Shown here in pieces: positions 38,229 to 49,563 of a DNA stretch of 64,000 bases (positions are counted from its first letter, which is position 1; each line of letters starts with the position of its first letter). The position numbers were made by a program, and so were the translations under genes. The stretch spans positions 27,794,900 to 27,858,899 of the forward strand of contig OX457041.1 of the NCBI GenBank assembly GCA_949752735.1, written 5' to 3'. The stretch comes from Lumbricus terrestris (taxonomy: Eukaryota; Annelida; Clitellata; Crassiclitellata; Lumbricidae). A model generated the notes under the pieces. That model was given only the letters and a program-made list of their open reading frames with translations. It ran no database searches and was not told the DNA's origin.

Positions 38229-38641
38229 TGGTTAACAGTTCATTCGTCGAATTCGCCAACCTGTTTTTATTGTAAGCTGAGAGGGCACATTTTCGTGTAG
38301 GCTAATCGGCAAAATATGTCATGTAGGCTTTGTGTAGAGAGTTTGACCTACAAAGCAAACATTGTGGCCACTCCAAATTGCGATTAAATGGAATAGATAT
38401 GGAGTGCTACTAATTCTCACAGCCTACGCCTGCTAAACGGCCAAAGTAGGCTAAGCAAGAGTAGGCTTAATGCCAGTGTAATGCAAGAACGACTGGAGTA
38501 TGCTGTGAAAATTCGCAACACACCAATTCTTCGCGACACACCAACGACACGTAGCCTACACCAGTCTTACGCGACACACCGTCGGTCCATTCGCGACACA
38601 CCAGTGTGTCGCGACACCGGTTGAGAACCTCTGATGTAGAT

Positions 38642-39220
38642 GAGCATATTAAACCGTTAGTTTACATCGCTAAATTATTTAACACGACCATATAGACTAT
38701 ATACTTTTACATCAGAGAAAATGTCTTACAATACAGATTTTCAGCTTTTCGGGGAGAGATTTTGTATCGGGGAGAATTTATATCGTGACAGGCCTGTATG
38801 TTAGAATATATAATATATATTATCATATATAATAAAATTGTCACAATATTTTATAAATTATTATAACAACATTTTATATATTATTATAACCTGTAGATTA
38901 GAATTATATTATATTACATGTAGGTTAGGCCTATATTAGGTTATATAATTATAACATTATAATTATTCATTGCCACTGGTTACACACATTTCCACAAGAT
39001 TTATTCGATAGCTGCATGTTTATGCATACATGTTCGCAAGATGTCACGCTATTCATTATAATTATATTAGGTTATATTATTATAACAATAGTTTATATAT
39101 TATTATAACCTGTAGGTTAGAATATATTATATAAATATAATTATATATATATAAACTTAGGCTTTCCCATTAGGCCTATAGGAAATCCTATGTTTGCTCA
39201 TTGCTCCTATTTCTGCGATA
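38642..39220. other. AT-rich non-coding DNA
   Basis: Dense TATA/TTATAA stretches, no gene. 39140-39228 is a copy of a unit (CTTAGGCTTTCC...GCTCATTGCTCCTATTTCTG) also found twice right of the hAT element at 41956-42150. Confidence 0.6.
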
Positions 39221-39305
39221 GAATATATCAGGGCCTATTTTAACGTGCCGACAGGCACGTCCGTGCTTTGAGATTACAAAAACGTGCCTGAGGAATTGAC
39301 GGTCC

Positions 39306-41414
39306 GTGCTTCATCGCTCAGGCACGCCTGGCACGGCACTTACTGAACTTGTCTGTTGTGCACATCCTGATCTGGTGAAGATCCACTGTCAAAGGATCCC
39401 AGCCATATGCACTGCAAATGGTGCAGTGTTCAGGCAGCAGATGTATGATGAACACTGTGTATCGACAGTACACAATGCTTGTTTGACACGTAGTCGACAA
39501 CAGAAGGCTCTTGCCGAGGGTCGGATACATGAGGGAGAAACTGTGTTGGAGAAACAACTGCGATTTGCTAACACTGCATTGGAACAAAAGATAGCAAGAA
39601 TCATGATTAAGGTATACATGGATGCCAAACGCGGGACACTATCTGCGTGGTCATTTCCAGCTAGATACGTGGCGTCATTGATGGCTGAAAGAATCGACTT
39701 GAACAACCCTGAAATTCCGTTTTCTCCTACTGACACAGATCTACAGTATGTCACTCCTGCAAGCCATCGCGACATGCTACTGACAATCGCAGAAACGGAC
39801 CGTAAGGCATTTGCACTCCGATTTAAAGATATCCTTGCGCTTTCTCTCAGAGTTGATGGTGCTGTTGACAAGCAGCGAATAGACAACAAGCATGTTATGG
39901 CGCAGGTTGTAACGGCGGTTGGAGACATGGAGACTTGGTACATGGGCTTGGCTGAAAGCGAGAAGCGAGGTAGCGAGGGGTTATTGGAGGCACTCAGGAA
40001 GGCGTCTGCAAAGTGTGGAGCAACATGGCCAGAGATATTTAAGCAAACAACCTCTATTGTCACAGACGGCGCGTCAGAAAATATTGGAAGACATCATTCG
40101 CTATGGACACTGCTCGAGCAAGAACGCAAAGACAACACCACTAAGGACACGTCAAGTCCATGTAAGGGCCCTATCCCTCTCCTCAAAATATGGTGCAGTG
40201 TTCACCGTTCTCAGTTAGTGTTCAAAGACATGACTACAGGTGTTCCTGAAGCACGGCGTGTTACAGATGACTGTAAAGCAGTTACGCGTTTCTATAACAG
40301 TTCAGCATGTAGAACAAAGGAATTCAAGAAGCATGCGGAAGAACTTGGCGTCACAGTCAGACAGTATCCATCAGTAATCGACATAAGATTCACACAATAT
40401 TCTAACAGTCTTCTGTCATCCATTCTGGACAACTACAGACCGATGATGCGACATCTGCAGACTTTCTCCCTGAAAGACGCTGAAGAATATGGCATGCTGA
40501 AGAAGTGGATTAATGCTGACACTGTTCACATTGCAGCGATCTTGTGTGACGCGCTGTACATCTACTCTAGATTTCAGAAGAAGTTGCAGGGCAACCAAGT
40601 GACTCTGTTTGACGTCGAAAGTGATCGTGATAAATGTGTGGAGGACCTAAGGAAATTATTACAGCGTCCGCACCCAGGTGGATATGAGGAGAAAGTAATA
40701 ATTACAGGGAATGAGGAACAAGCCGATGAAGTTATCAAGAGTTACGACACTGTTAAGCTCACAGTCGTCCAATTAAGGCACTGTAAGAGAGAGCACTCTC
40801 TCGTTAGCAGTTGCGGTCGCGATGTGTATGCCATCAAGACTGAGATTATTTGTTCGCTGTGCAACTTTCTGACCAGTCGACTCGGAACTGACAAAGGTGC
40901 CAGTGATCTTCGCTATGCACTAGAGTTTCAGGCGCTTTCTCCACCAATGCTTATGAATGGCAATGCATCTGATGAAGACATTGAACGGGTGTACACTGGC
41001 CTCGCATCAGACTTTGCGAAGCGTGACTTCTACAGTAGCTACGGAGAGCTGGTGAACGCTGCAAAGAAAGCGCAGATGTCCAACACAAGCACATTGCAGG
41101 ATTTCCTTAAGATCAGTCTGACTAATGCAGACTGGCGTTCTGTTTCTGTAGCTGTCGCCAGACTACTCGCAGCAAAGCCTCATTCATGTGACGTGGAGAG
41201 ACTTGTTAGTGCATACAATCTCATGAAGGATGATGATAGAAGCAGCCTCAATGCAGAGACAGTTGATGCACATTTACATGTCCGAATGAATATGCCGGTT
41301 ACATCAAAATTTGATGTACGCCCAGCACTGCGAGCATGGTTTCAAGCTTGTAACCGACGTTCGCGACCAACTGTGAAGGCCAAATCCCAGGAATGGTTCA
41401 AGGACGTGTTTTAA
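39306..41414 (+). CDS. hAT transposase, KIAA1586-like
   Basis: 702 open codons; the frame opens with GTG at 39306 (stop at 39297), and the first in-frame ATG is 39441 (MYDEHCVSTVH). Family features in order: a Cys/His-containing N terminus (QQMYDEHCVSTVHNACL), a first catalytic Asp region SLRVDGAVDKQR, a second SIVTDGASENIG, and a C/H motif WCSVHRSQLVF. The C-terminal dimerisation/insertion region is LLAAKPHSCDVERLVSAYNL with NAETVDAHLHVRMN. This matches the hAT-derived family that includes vertebrate KIAA1586. No frameshift. The missing ATG near the front could mean an upstream exon or a start at 39441. Confidence 0.85.
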   Translation: MLHRSGTPGTALTELVCCAHPDLVKIHCQRIPAICTANGAVFRQQMYDEHCVSTVHNACLTRSRQQKALAEGRIHEGETVLEKQLRFANTALEQKIARIMIKVYMDAKRGTLSAWSFPARYVASLMAERIDLNNPEIPFSPTDTDLQYVTPASHRDMLLTIAETDRKAFALRFKDILALSLRVDGAVDKQRIDNKHVMAQVVTAVGDMETWYMGLAESEKRGSEGLLEALRKASAKCGATWPEIFKQTTSIVTDGASENIGRHHSLWTLLEQERKDNTTKDTSSPCKGPIPLLKIWCSVHRSQLVFKDMTTGVPEARRVTDDCKAVTRFYNSSACRTKEFKKHAEELGVTVRQYPSVIDIRFTQYSNSLLSSILDNYRPMMRHLQTFSLKDAEEYGMLKKWINADTVHIAAILCDALYIYSRFQKKLQGNQVTLFDVESDRDKCVEDLRKLLQRPHPGGYEEKVIITGNEEQADEVIKSYDTVKLTVVQLRHCKREHSLVSSCGRDVYAIKTEIICSLCNFLTSRLGTDKGASDLRYALEFQALSPPMLMNGNASDEDIERVYTGLASDFAKRDFYSSYGELVNAAKKAQMSNTSTLQDFLKISLTNADWRSVSVAVARLLAAKPHSCDVERLVSAYNLMKDDDRSSLNAETVDAHLHVRMNMPVTSKFDVRPALRAWFQACNRRSRPTVKAKSQEWFKDVF

Positions 41415-41699
41415 TTATCTGACTGCGACTCAAACTGACCAGCCGCAAGACGGCGCCAGTAACTGTTAGTCTGTTAGCTTAGCTATAAACTTTGCCTTTG
41501 TCTTGAAGACTTGACCCATGATCAATGATACCGTTAAGACATGTGTCGTCCATTTCGTAACTAATAATTATAATGACAGTGTTAGAATTGTATAAGAAAC
41601 TATTTGGTTCATGCAAAAATTGGAATGTTATCAAATTCAATATCAAATTATCATGTCGTTTGACTCATTTCAAGTTCTCAGCTAATTTGAAAATTTTCA

Positions 41700-41852
41700 T
41701 AATCTAACTCATACTGGAGAGAGACCTTACAAGTGTGATAGATGTGCTAAACCATTTACTTATTAATATAAGCTAGAAACGCATAATCAAACTCATACTG
41801 GAGAAAGACCTTACAAGTGTGATAGATGTGCTAAAGCATTTAGTTATTAATA
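41700..41852 (+). pseudogene. C2H2 zinc-finger fragment inside the hAT element
   Basis: Two copies of the linker and finger start HTGERPYKCDRCAK (followed by PFTY and AFSY). They are joined by a second half-finger (YKLETHNQ) and interrupted by TAA codons. It has the unmistakable C2H2 consensus but only about 50 codons, and lies 290 bp after the transposase stop. Probably captured from a host zinc-finger gene. Confidence 0.85.
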
Positions 41853-41955
41853 AACAGGCATTTGCAATTTCACAATTTTTTCTTAGGGGGGGACGTGCTT
41901 GGTGAAAAATTCTTTAAAATAGGCCCTGGAATATATATATATATATAAATATATT

Positions 41956-42165
41956 ATACCGGAAAACTTAGGCTTCCTATTATAGGAAAGCCTAAGTTTG
42001 CTCATTGCTCCTATTTCTGCGATAGAATATATAAATATATTATACCGGAAAACAAATATATTATACCGGAAAACTTAGGCTTCCTATTATAGGAAAGCCT
42101 AAGTTTGCTCGTTGCTCCTATTTCTGCGATAGAATATATAAATATATTATACCGGAAAACAAATA
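41956..42165. repeat. tandem hairpin-bearing unit at the hAT target
   Basis: Two copies of about 115 bp, each with the palindrome AGGCTTCCTATTATAGGAAAGCCT and then TTTCTGCGATAGAATATAT. A third copy lies left of the hAT element (39150-39228). The hAT inserted within GAATATAT of this unit. Confidence 0.85.
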
Positions 42166-42862
42166 GCGATCGTCTAATGGCCTCAGAATGCACACTGTTC
42201 TATTTTCAAAGTATTTTCGCGATTGCCTGGGTCGACAATAGCTATAATCCCTGGCGGCCATCTTGCCATCCGGGTGTTTGCATCGTCTTTGTACTTATTG
42301 AATTATGGGATAGCCGGCCATCTGCGTCATCATCACCACCACCACCACCACCACCACCATCGTCATCATCATCTCATCACCTCCATCGTCATCATAGCCG
42401 TCGTCTATATGCATCAAGTGGCGGGGGGGATCCGCCATTCCTTTTAGAGGCGCTATACGATTCCATCGCCTCCGATAAATTGGTAATATGCGATGCTCCC
42501 TGATCCCAAGCGTCTACCAAAGCTTTCGAGCAATTTTGCGACAATTTGCTTCTATCGCATGTATAAGCAAAAACCGATTAGCCTACCGTGGCGCCATATA
42601 AAGTAATATATGCAGCGGCGGTCGAAGGGTTAAGCACTTCCTCCATCAGCTGCAAATCGCCTAAATAATCGAAACTTTTCACCACCGAAGAGTAGGATAC
42701 ATGCGGTCTGAAGTGGCAATTCGCTGCAGAACGACCTTTATATTCTCAGTCTCTCAGATACGTCATCTTCGAATCTTGTGGGAAATCTACGGTATGGAAA
42801 CATGGGTTACAATGTGCAAATGTGTGCTACAATGTGGAAACGTGTGCTACAATGTGGAAATC
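42166..42862. other. non-coding, nothing recognised
   Basis: Short CAC/CAT runs near 42325-42385 and repeated ATGTGGAAA near 42790-42860. No gene. Confidence 0.45.
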
Positions 42863-43148
42863 ATGGGCGGAGACCTAGAGGGGACGGGGGGACGGTCTCC
42901 CCAATGAAGGTGTTGAGGGGACGGCCCATGCATTTGTCCCCCCCAATCGTTGAGCGTCAAGACTAAAAAAGGTCATCAACTTTTTGGCGGCGAAAATAGA
43001 ATTTGTTTAGATTTCGCTGGTCGTCAGAAATTTTGGCCGGCAAAAGATGGAAATCTTTCTGCGACACTCAAAGCAATTCGTCCGTCAAAAAATATAGCGT
43101 CTCTTACGACGCCCCCCTCCCAGTCTCCGCCCAGGTCTCCGCCTATGG
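42863..43148. mobile_element. GGCGGAGACC-type MITE
   Basis: Inverted ends ATGGGCGGAGACCTAG and CAGGTCTCCGCCTAT. The body is the reverse complement of the copy at 37501-37816 (TCATCAACTTTTTGGCGGCG and GGCCCATGCATTTGTCCCCC shared). Confidence 0.8.
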
Positions 43149-43381
43149 TGGAAATGTGTGCTGCAGTGTGGAAATGTGTGCAGTGGCAATTTAATAATAC
43201 ACCTTTAATACAACTTGCGTGTATTCTATGACAATCCTGAGAAAATGCGTGTATCCTATGACAATTGAATAGGTCAACATCTTGTGGAATGCATGTATCC
43301 TGTCGCAATTGGATGTTTTTGTGGACATGTATTATTGTATCATGTGACAATTGAATACATCTTGTGGACAAAAAACTGGAC

Positions 43382-43384
<3 letters not shown>

Positions 43385-43446
<62 letters not shown>
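43385..43446. repeat. (TA)n microsatellite
   Basis: About 31 TA units. Other TA runs: 5323-5364, 49337-49370, 49494-49527. Confidence 0.95.
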
Positions 43447-43448
<2 letters not shown>

Positions 43449-44365
43449 CATCCTGTGGCTTTCGAATGCATCTTCTGGAAATGTGTGTACCCAGTGACAA
43501 TGAATAACTTATCACTTCGAAATGTTTGTATGGCGTGGCAATTTGTTGAAAAATTATTAATCGGTGTAGCGCTCAAAATGGTATGAGAAAATCGTATGAA
43601 AACTATCTGCATGACATTACCTTCCGTCGAATTTTCTCACATTGCCTTTCGTTTTGGTGGACTGCAATAATACATTGCAGTGAATCAAAGTGCATGGGTG
43701 TAGTAAATTGCATCAAATTACAAAATATGTCAAAGAAGTGTGTGCACAAATGCATTACAATATGCCTGCATACTACCGAGGTTTAGGAATGCCCTGTTGG
43801 AATATATTTCAAAGGGACAGATTAAAATCGGGAAACAAGGAATGCATCAAACGTGACCATACAGGAAGAGGTAAATATTGAATTTAGGGCGGAAGACAGT
43901 TTCGGTAAGAGAGCTGTTATAAGATGAGGAGGAGGTGGAGGAGGTGGAGAGTTCCAGATGGATGGCACTGGACCAGACTGCAGCGGATGATCACCGGTCG
44001 GCGGTCAAACACTACAGCAGCGGGACGTCTTCCATGGAACAACATCCACTGCTTTTCCAGATAAATACTCATCAAAGAGATTGACTATCGCCCTCCTCAT
44101 CCAGTGGAGCTAAAGGGTTTTGAACGGGAAACGATATGCATCTAAAGGACGACAGCTGGATTGCACGTGGCTTAATTGTATACGCTACATGAAAATACGC
44201 CGCAGTCCATTACACTGACACATCCACAGCAGATTCCTAAATGCAGATTCCTATGCGCACTGTGCAGGTCCTTTATTCAGCCGCAATACAATCAGTGGTT
44301 GTTTGTCTGAGACGGTCAAGTGATATACTATACTTCTAATAATGTATAGTAGCCTATCATGTCAT

Positions 44366-44440
44366 ATTCCTCGTCCCATACTTTACTATGTGCACTATAA
44401 TAATGTTATAGTGCACATAGTAAAGTATGGAACGAGGAAT
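44366..44440. repeat. 34-bp hairpin, 7-nt loop
   Basis: Arms 44366-44399 (ATTCCTCGTCCCATACTTTA and onward) and 44407-44440 are reverse complements with one mismatch. It would fold as RNA or DNA into an almost perfect stem. No neighbouring gene; the 43,900-44,330 stretch shows nothing else. Confidence 0.9.
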
Positions 44441-47400
44441 CTGTATTATTTATAATAACAATAATATATTGACTGTTGAGCCATATCAATAATTATAAAG
44501 TAAGTGTTTTCTTTATTACTCCACTTGCAAACGATTACAAACAACGAAGAAGAGATAGAGAGCAGAAAGCAATTAGAGAGAAACAGTTTATAATGTATAA
44601 TGATGGTCTATTTACTCATAGCGACACATAATTGGAGCAAAGTATAAGTAGACGACAGAAGGGTAAACAGGCGGACAGACGAGGTATACAGCGATAGGGA
44701 TAGAAAACCCCATTTGGTTATATAGAGGTCTCTGCGTGCCACCTGCAGAATCTTCTCTTCTTGCCTTTGCCGCCATTTTCATTCAGAGCAGCTTCACATT
44801 GACACTATAATTATAATTATATCTTGCTAGCGACTACCAAACTGTAATTTCAAAAATTAAATTCTTTATAGACTATTTCGTCCGCTTGTGGCCACTCGAT
44901 CCCTTTGAATATGTGACTTGCAATTTAAAACTGTAAAAAATGATTGGTTACAAAATTACTGATTGATTGATTGAAATCTATAATAGAAGTGAGTAACTTT
45001 TATCATAATAACACCGTAATAAAATAGAAAGCATGAATTCGATTATATTCTATATACCTCCATGTAGAAACGTATGCCTAAAAGTCATAATCCGCTGGAG
45101 AAACACGCAGACCACTAAATCCAACGAGTAAAGGGCACCATTCCCTAGGAAAGTCGAAACACATAGCTAGGCCTGTGTGTATACGTCTAGACCTCATGAC
45201 TTAAGCGAAAACCTGACGTGACCCTATCGTATATAGTTGGCCTCCATACCATATATGTATACTGGCGCGTGTATATCCACTCAGAATTACTAAATACATC
45301 CGTGCATAGTAATTGTCCTATACATACACGAAGATATTTGTTTTACTATTAAAGTCTCCGACGGATTCGTACCCTTCGGACATGTATACGTTGTTGTATA
45401 CGCATCTCAAGTCGACAGCTCAATGCGCGACGCTTAGCGTATTTGCTCAGGTATTTCAAGATGATCCTTATACTGTGTTGGCGGCGGCGGTGGCGGCTTT
45501 CTCGGCGTTCAGCGGCGGTGCTCTCTGCTGTATGAGTGTACATGTACATGTACGTCTGTGCGTCTGTTTGTTTTTCTGTCTGTCATTCCGTCTTGTCTGC
45601 TATGTGCAAGCTTTGTCGGTCTTTGTAGTATTTGACGATTTCTGATCTTCAGTCTGTGGTTCTTATCCAATATCCATGGCATGTCCTCCCTTAGAGTCTT
45701 AGTCCTTTCCCTCAAACGTCAATCCCAGTCTCTTAGTTGGTCTCTCAAAAGTCTATCATATAATTATTTAAAGAACCCTCGATTTGATCGTCTTACACGC
45801 CAACCGTTCGATCATCGCACATTGCAATTGATCAGGAATTAAATTCTATGCTGAGCTTTAGCATCAATTCGGCCAGAGAGAAGCGCTTTCGGTGTAACCG
45901 GTGGCGCTTTAAAATGTTCATCTAAACTACATAATACATATGTATATACATGTATATGTATTTTATATACATACATAATTACATACATATATACATAGGC
46001 TATAGGCCCTATGTGCTTTCAGACGTCGTTAGTTCTTCTGGTAGACAGTTGTGGATTCTGGACCGAAATATGGAAAGATCCCTCTGGCTCTGGCTCTGGC
46101 TCTGGCTCTGGTGTGCAATCATAATTATAATTATAGTCACTGGAGATAGCTCTATACTCAACTGTTTGATATTAACGTAAAATTTCTGGTCGTCGTCATC
46201 ACATCGTCATCATTACAACATTCGTCGTCGTCGTCGTTGTTGTCATCGCCGACGTCATTTGCGAATGCAAGCAGAAGAGGGGGAGGGAACGCATTCCAAT
46301 GGAGCGGAAGGGTTGGTCTGAACTATTACTACCAAAAACATAATTAACATTGCTATGACTCTTACTGCGACAATTCCGGATCTGAATTTTCTGTTGAAAA
46401 GTTAAAGAACTGCTTATGTTTTGTAGATCGCAAACAAACTTAAAGAATGCAAATATGAAAAGACTGAACGCATAAATTATTTGACATTCCTCACACGGGC
46501 GCATTAACTCAGTAACTTTACCTATAACGTTCGTTCCGCGCAAAAGTTACAAAACGCCGACTTGACGAAAGCAATAAAAACCAACGACCAACCTGGTCCA
46601 TTCAATCGACCCGATATCCCACGAACACCACCACCACCACCAGCGGCAGCAGCAGCAGCTGTACAGTTGCGCCCCGATACATCCCTCGAAGCATCCACTG
46701 TCCTGCGAGTGCCGGGCGCAACGTGTAATCAATTATTGATCTTAATTAAATCCTGGGTTTCGACAGTGGCGCGCGAAGGGTTCGAGGCTATAATATCCAT
46801 GCCTCAACGTACGTAGAGCCGCTCCTCTAAGTGGTGGCAGCGCCCCCACTGCAATCAATCTGCCTTATCCCAGCGCCAACGCCAACGCCATCGCCACCGC
46901 CGCGGAGTTAGAGAATAGTCTTTCACTCGCTCGATTACTCCGCGCCGTTATGCGGTCGGGACTACAGCGGCGACGGCACGTATACAAAGAACGTGATGAG
47001 ACGGACGGAGGTGGAGACGAGGAGCAGACGAAGACGACGGCGATGGCGGGCAGATAGATGGCGCTTCTGCTGTCTGGAAACGGAGACGGATTCCTCTGGA
47101 TTTAATATTGGGCGACTTGCCTCGCTTTCGTCCTCGTCCTCACCGAAAGACTATAGACGAAAACCGTCGGGTGTCTCTTCGTAACGTTCTTCTCTTCTGC
47201 GGTTTTACTAAGAGCGAATTCGCGTAACTGCAACGCTATTTTTAGCCAATTGTTTACAAAATGACCTTAATTTCATCATAGGTTGTGAATTTAAACTTCT
47301 GTGGAATTCGCTCTGTACAGCATCACGCAGACCTTTCTTTCTCTGCTTTTTAGAACTCCTGGAAATCTTCAATTCCCAAAAGTCCGCGATTCTGAGGTGA

Positions 47401-48500
47401 ATTTGAAAATGAGGATATGAAAATTCAATGTAGGCCTAACGTTTGTACAATACGAGTGTTCTTATAGTAGCCTGTTTATAAGCTTTTAATGACAATAGCT
47501 AGAAACAACTAGTGAGAGTTGTCGTCATTAGAGCGACGGCTTAGCATATTTTAAGCAGCAAGGAATGCTTGTCATACAAAGATGATAGAAATTTTATTCC
47601 GAGGGTTCTCTTTGCCGCCAATTAATGACAGACATTGTTATGCCCACATTATTTTTACCGTCATAGATTTTTAATGTGCTTTGACGTGTAACTGGGTGCG
47701 GTGTGTCACCTGGATTTGACTTTTTTTCCAAAATTAAACGAAGATTATTATACATGAACCAGTCATAATTTCTGTCCAACTTGCTTTCACTTCGGTCCTC
47801 AATTCCTTTTTGCTACCCGTGTTCTAGACTTCTAGCTGTAAGGTGCAATAACGTGCTGTGGATATTTTTTCACGGGCTGCGAATCTTCGTCGACATCTCG
47901 GTGGTGTCTTGAACCACCGAGTGTCATCCACCACATTGGTCGTCGTCTGCTTCTTCGAGTGCCTGAACTCGGTCCGAGCAAACAGTCGACTCTCGTTATT
48001 ACGGGCTCCAGTCAATAGAGCTTTATTTGCAGCCGCCTCCGCCGCCGCAGCGCACTTTTTCCCTTTGCAAGCGACGAACTATTAGGCGAACATCCGCTTC
48101 TCTAGACAGAGGTCCGTTTAATTTTCGGTCATTAAGCGAAGCCCCCGTCTGACCCCGAAGAGACCTCCACGGCTCAACGCCGGAGGTCCGTCCTGCTGAA
48201 GGCGATAAGACGTCGACCTGCCAACGCCGTCGGCTGTATCACTGACGCTATGCGTGTGTGTGTGTGCGTGTGTGTGTGTGCGTGTGTGTTCTATGAATGC
48301 ATTTGTTGGCTTAACCTCGATTCACTGCAACCGTGGACAGATACACCGCATCGCATCGCACAGCAGACGACCTACGTACACACACACACACCTTCAAGCT
48401 TATTGTATGATCCAGTGAGAACGCCATTCATAAATTTTCAACTACTTCGTCTGATTAATCGAATAAGTTTATTCGAGTAATTCTTAACCGGCGATCTGCT
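44441..48500. other. long intergenic region, no gene recognised
   Basis: 46560-47200 and 47820-48240 are GC- and CpG-rich but their open frames lack recognisable domains or convincing splice sites. (TCTGGC)n at 46080-46111 and (GT)n at 48255-48288 are the only clear repeats. TAGGCCTA occurs at 47432. A host promoter or first exon could lie in the CpG-rich part, but nothing decides it. Confidence 0.4.
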
Positions 48501-48511
48501 CAACGGTCGTC

Positions 48512-48726
48512 ATACCTAATCAATCAATCAATCAATCAATCATTCATTCATTTAATCAATCAATCATTCATTCATTCATCATTCAATCATTCAATCAACC
48601 AACCAATCATTCAATCAATCAATCATTCATTCATTCAATCAATCAATCAAATACTCAATCAATCAATCAAATACTCAATCAATCAATCAATCAATTACTC
48701 AAAATAAATAAATCAGTCATTCAATC

Positions 48727-48757
<31 letters not shown>

Positions 48758-48835
48758 GAATTACTCAATCAATAAATCAATCAATTACTCAATAAATCAA
48801 TCAATCATTCAATCAATCAATCGATCGATCGTAAT
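48512..48835. repeat. AATC/ATTC tetranucleotide array
   Basis: About 320 bp of AATC units with ATTC and AATACTC variants. Confidence 0.95.
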
Positions 48836-49335
48836 CATACCTAAGACTTCTTATATCAGACATAATTCTATTTGATCGGACCGTATGAGGGTTATTAATT
48901 TAAAACAATAGGCCTATGTTGCAGAGTAGTATGGGCCTGGAAATAGCCGACTGATGGTGGTTGTTTCGGTGAAGTGACTATGGAACTCAAGGTCAAACTC
49001 GGTCTGATAGGATAATAAGACATGTAGTATTTTGTTGCTACTATAGAGATTTTTTAGTCTTCTGAACCGCCGTAAATTCCGTTATGTTATATTAATCAGA
49101 TCTAACAACATATAATTTAGTCCTATTTTAGCAAATTATTTAATTCAGAATGATGCACAAGGTCACTGTAGCATTTAAGTCGAATCTGATAATAAGGGAG
49201 AAAAAAGTGTAGACCCTATACACTGCAGTGTGAAAGAAAGACGAAACAACTGCTAGGATGTAATTATGACTGATTTCAGTTATTTAGAATACAGTCTATG
49301 GCCTTACAATGTGATAGAAAGGTGAAGCAGCTGCG

Positions 49336-49373
<38 letters not shown>

Positions 49374-49489
49374 TTACAATAATTTAGCAGACTACGACCT
49401 TACACGCAATGCGCCAATGTTTAGGCATCATTGAGAAAAGTCAAAAGTGCATTCTGACAATAGTTCCTTTGATATTCTTACTCAGTGTA

Positions 49490-49563
<74 letters not shown>

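Larger units (their letters stand above)
36121..38641. mobile_element. hAT-like element with nested hAT and MITE
   Basis: The outer element spans 36129-38633. Its ends are CAGAGGTTCTCAACC and GGTTGAGAACCTCTG (perfect 15-bp inverted repeats), flanked by similar 8-mers AAGTAGAG and ATGTAGAT (6 of 8 identical). The body has repeated CGCGACACACC motifs near both ends. No transposase of its own is recognised. It is interrupted by the element at 36962-38228. Confidence 0.75.
39221..41936 (+). mobile_element. complete hAT transposon, 2,700 bp, exact 8-bp TSD
   Basis: The element spans 39229-41928. Ends CAGGGCCTATTTTAA and TTTAAAATAGGCCCTG are inverted repeats, flanked by identical GAATATAT at 39221-39228 and 41929-41936. 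It carries one long transposase frame and, near the right end, a zinc-finger gene fragment. Perfect duplications and an open frame suggest recent insertion. Confidence 0.92.

Noticed and set aside
46547..48085. CpG-rich region with several 60-85-codon frames
   Set aside because: No domains or consistent splice signals; possibly a promoter or first exon but undecidable here.
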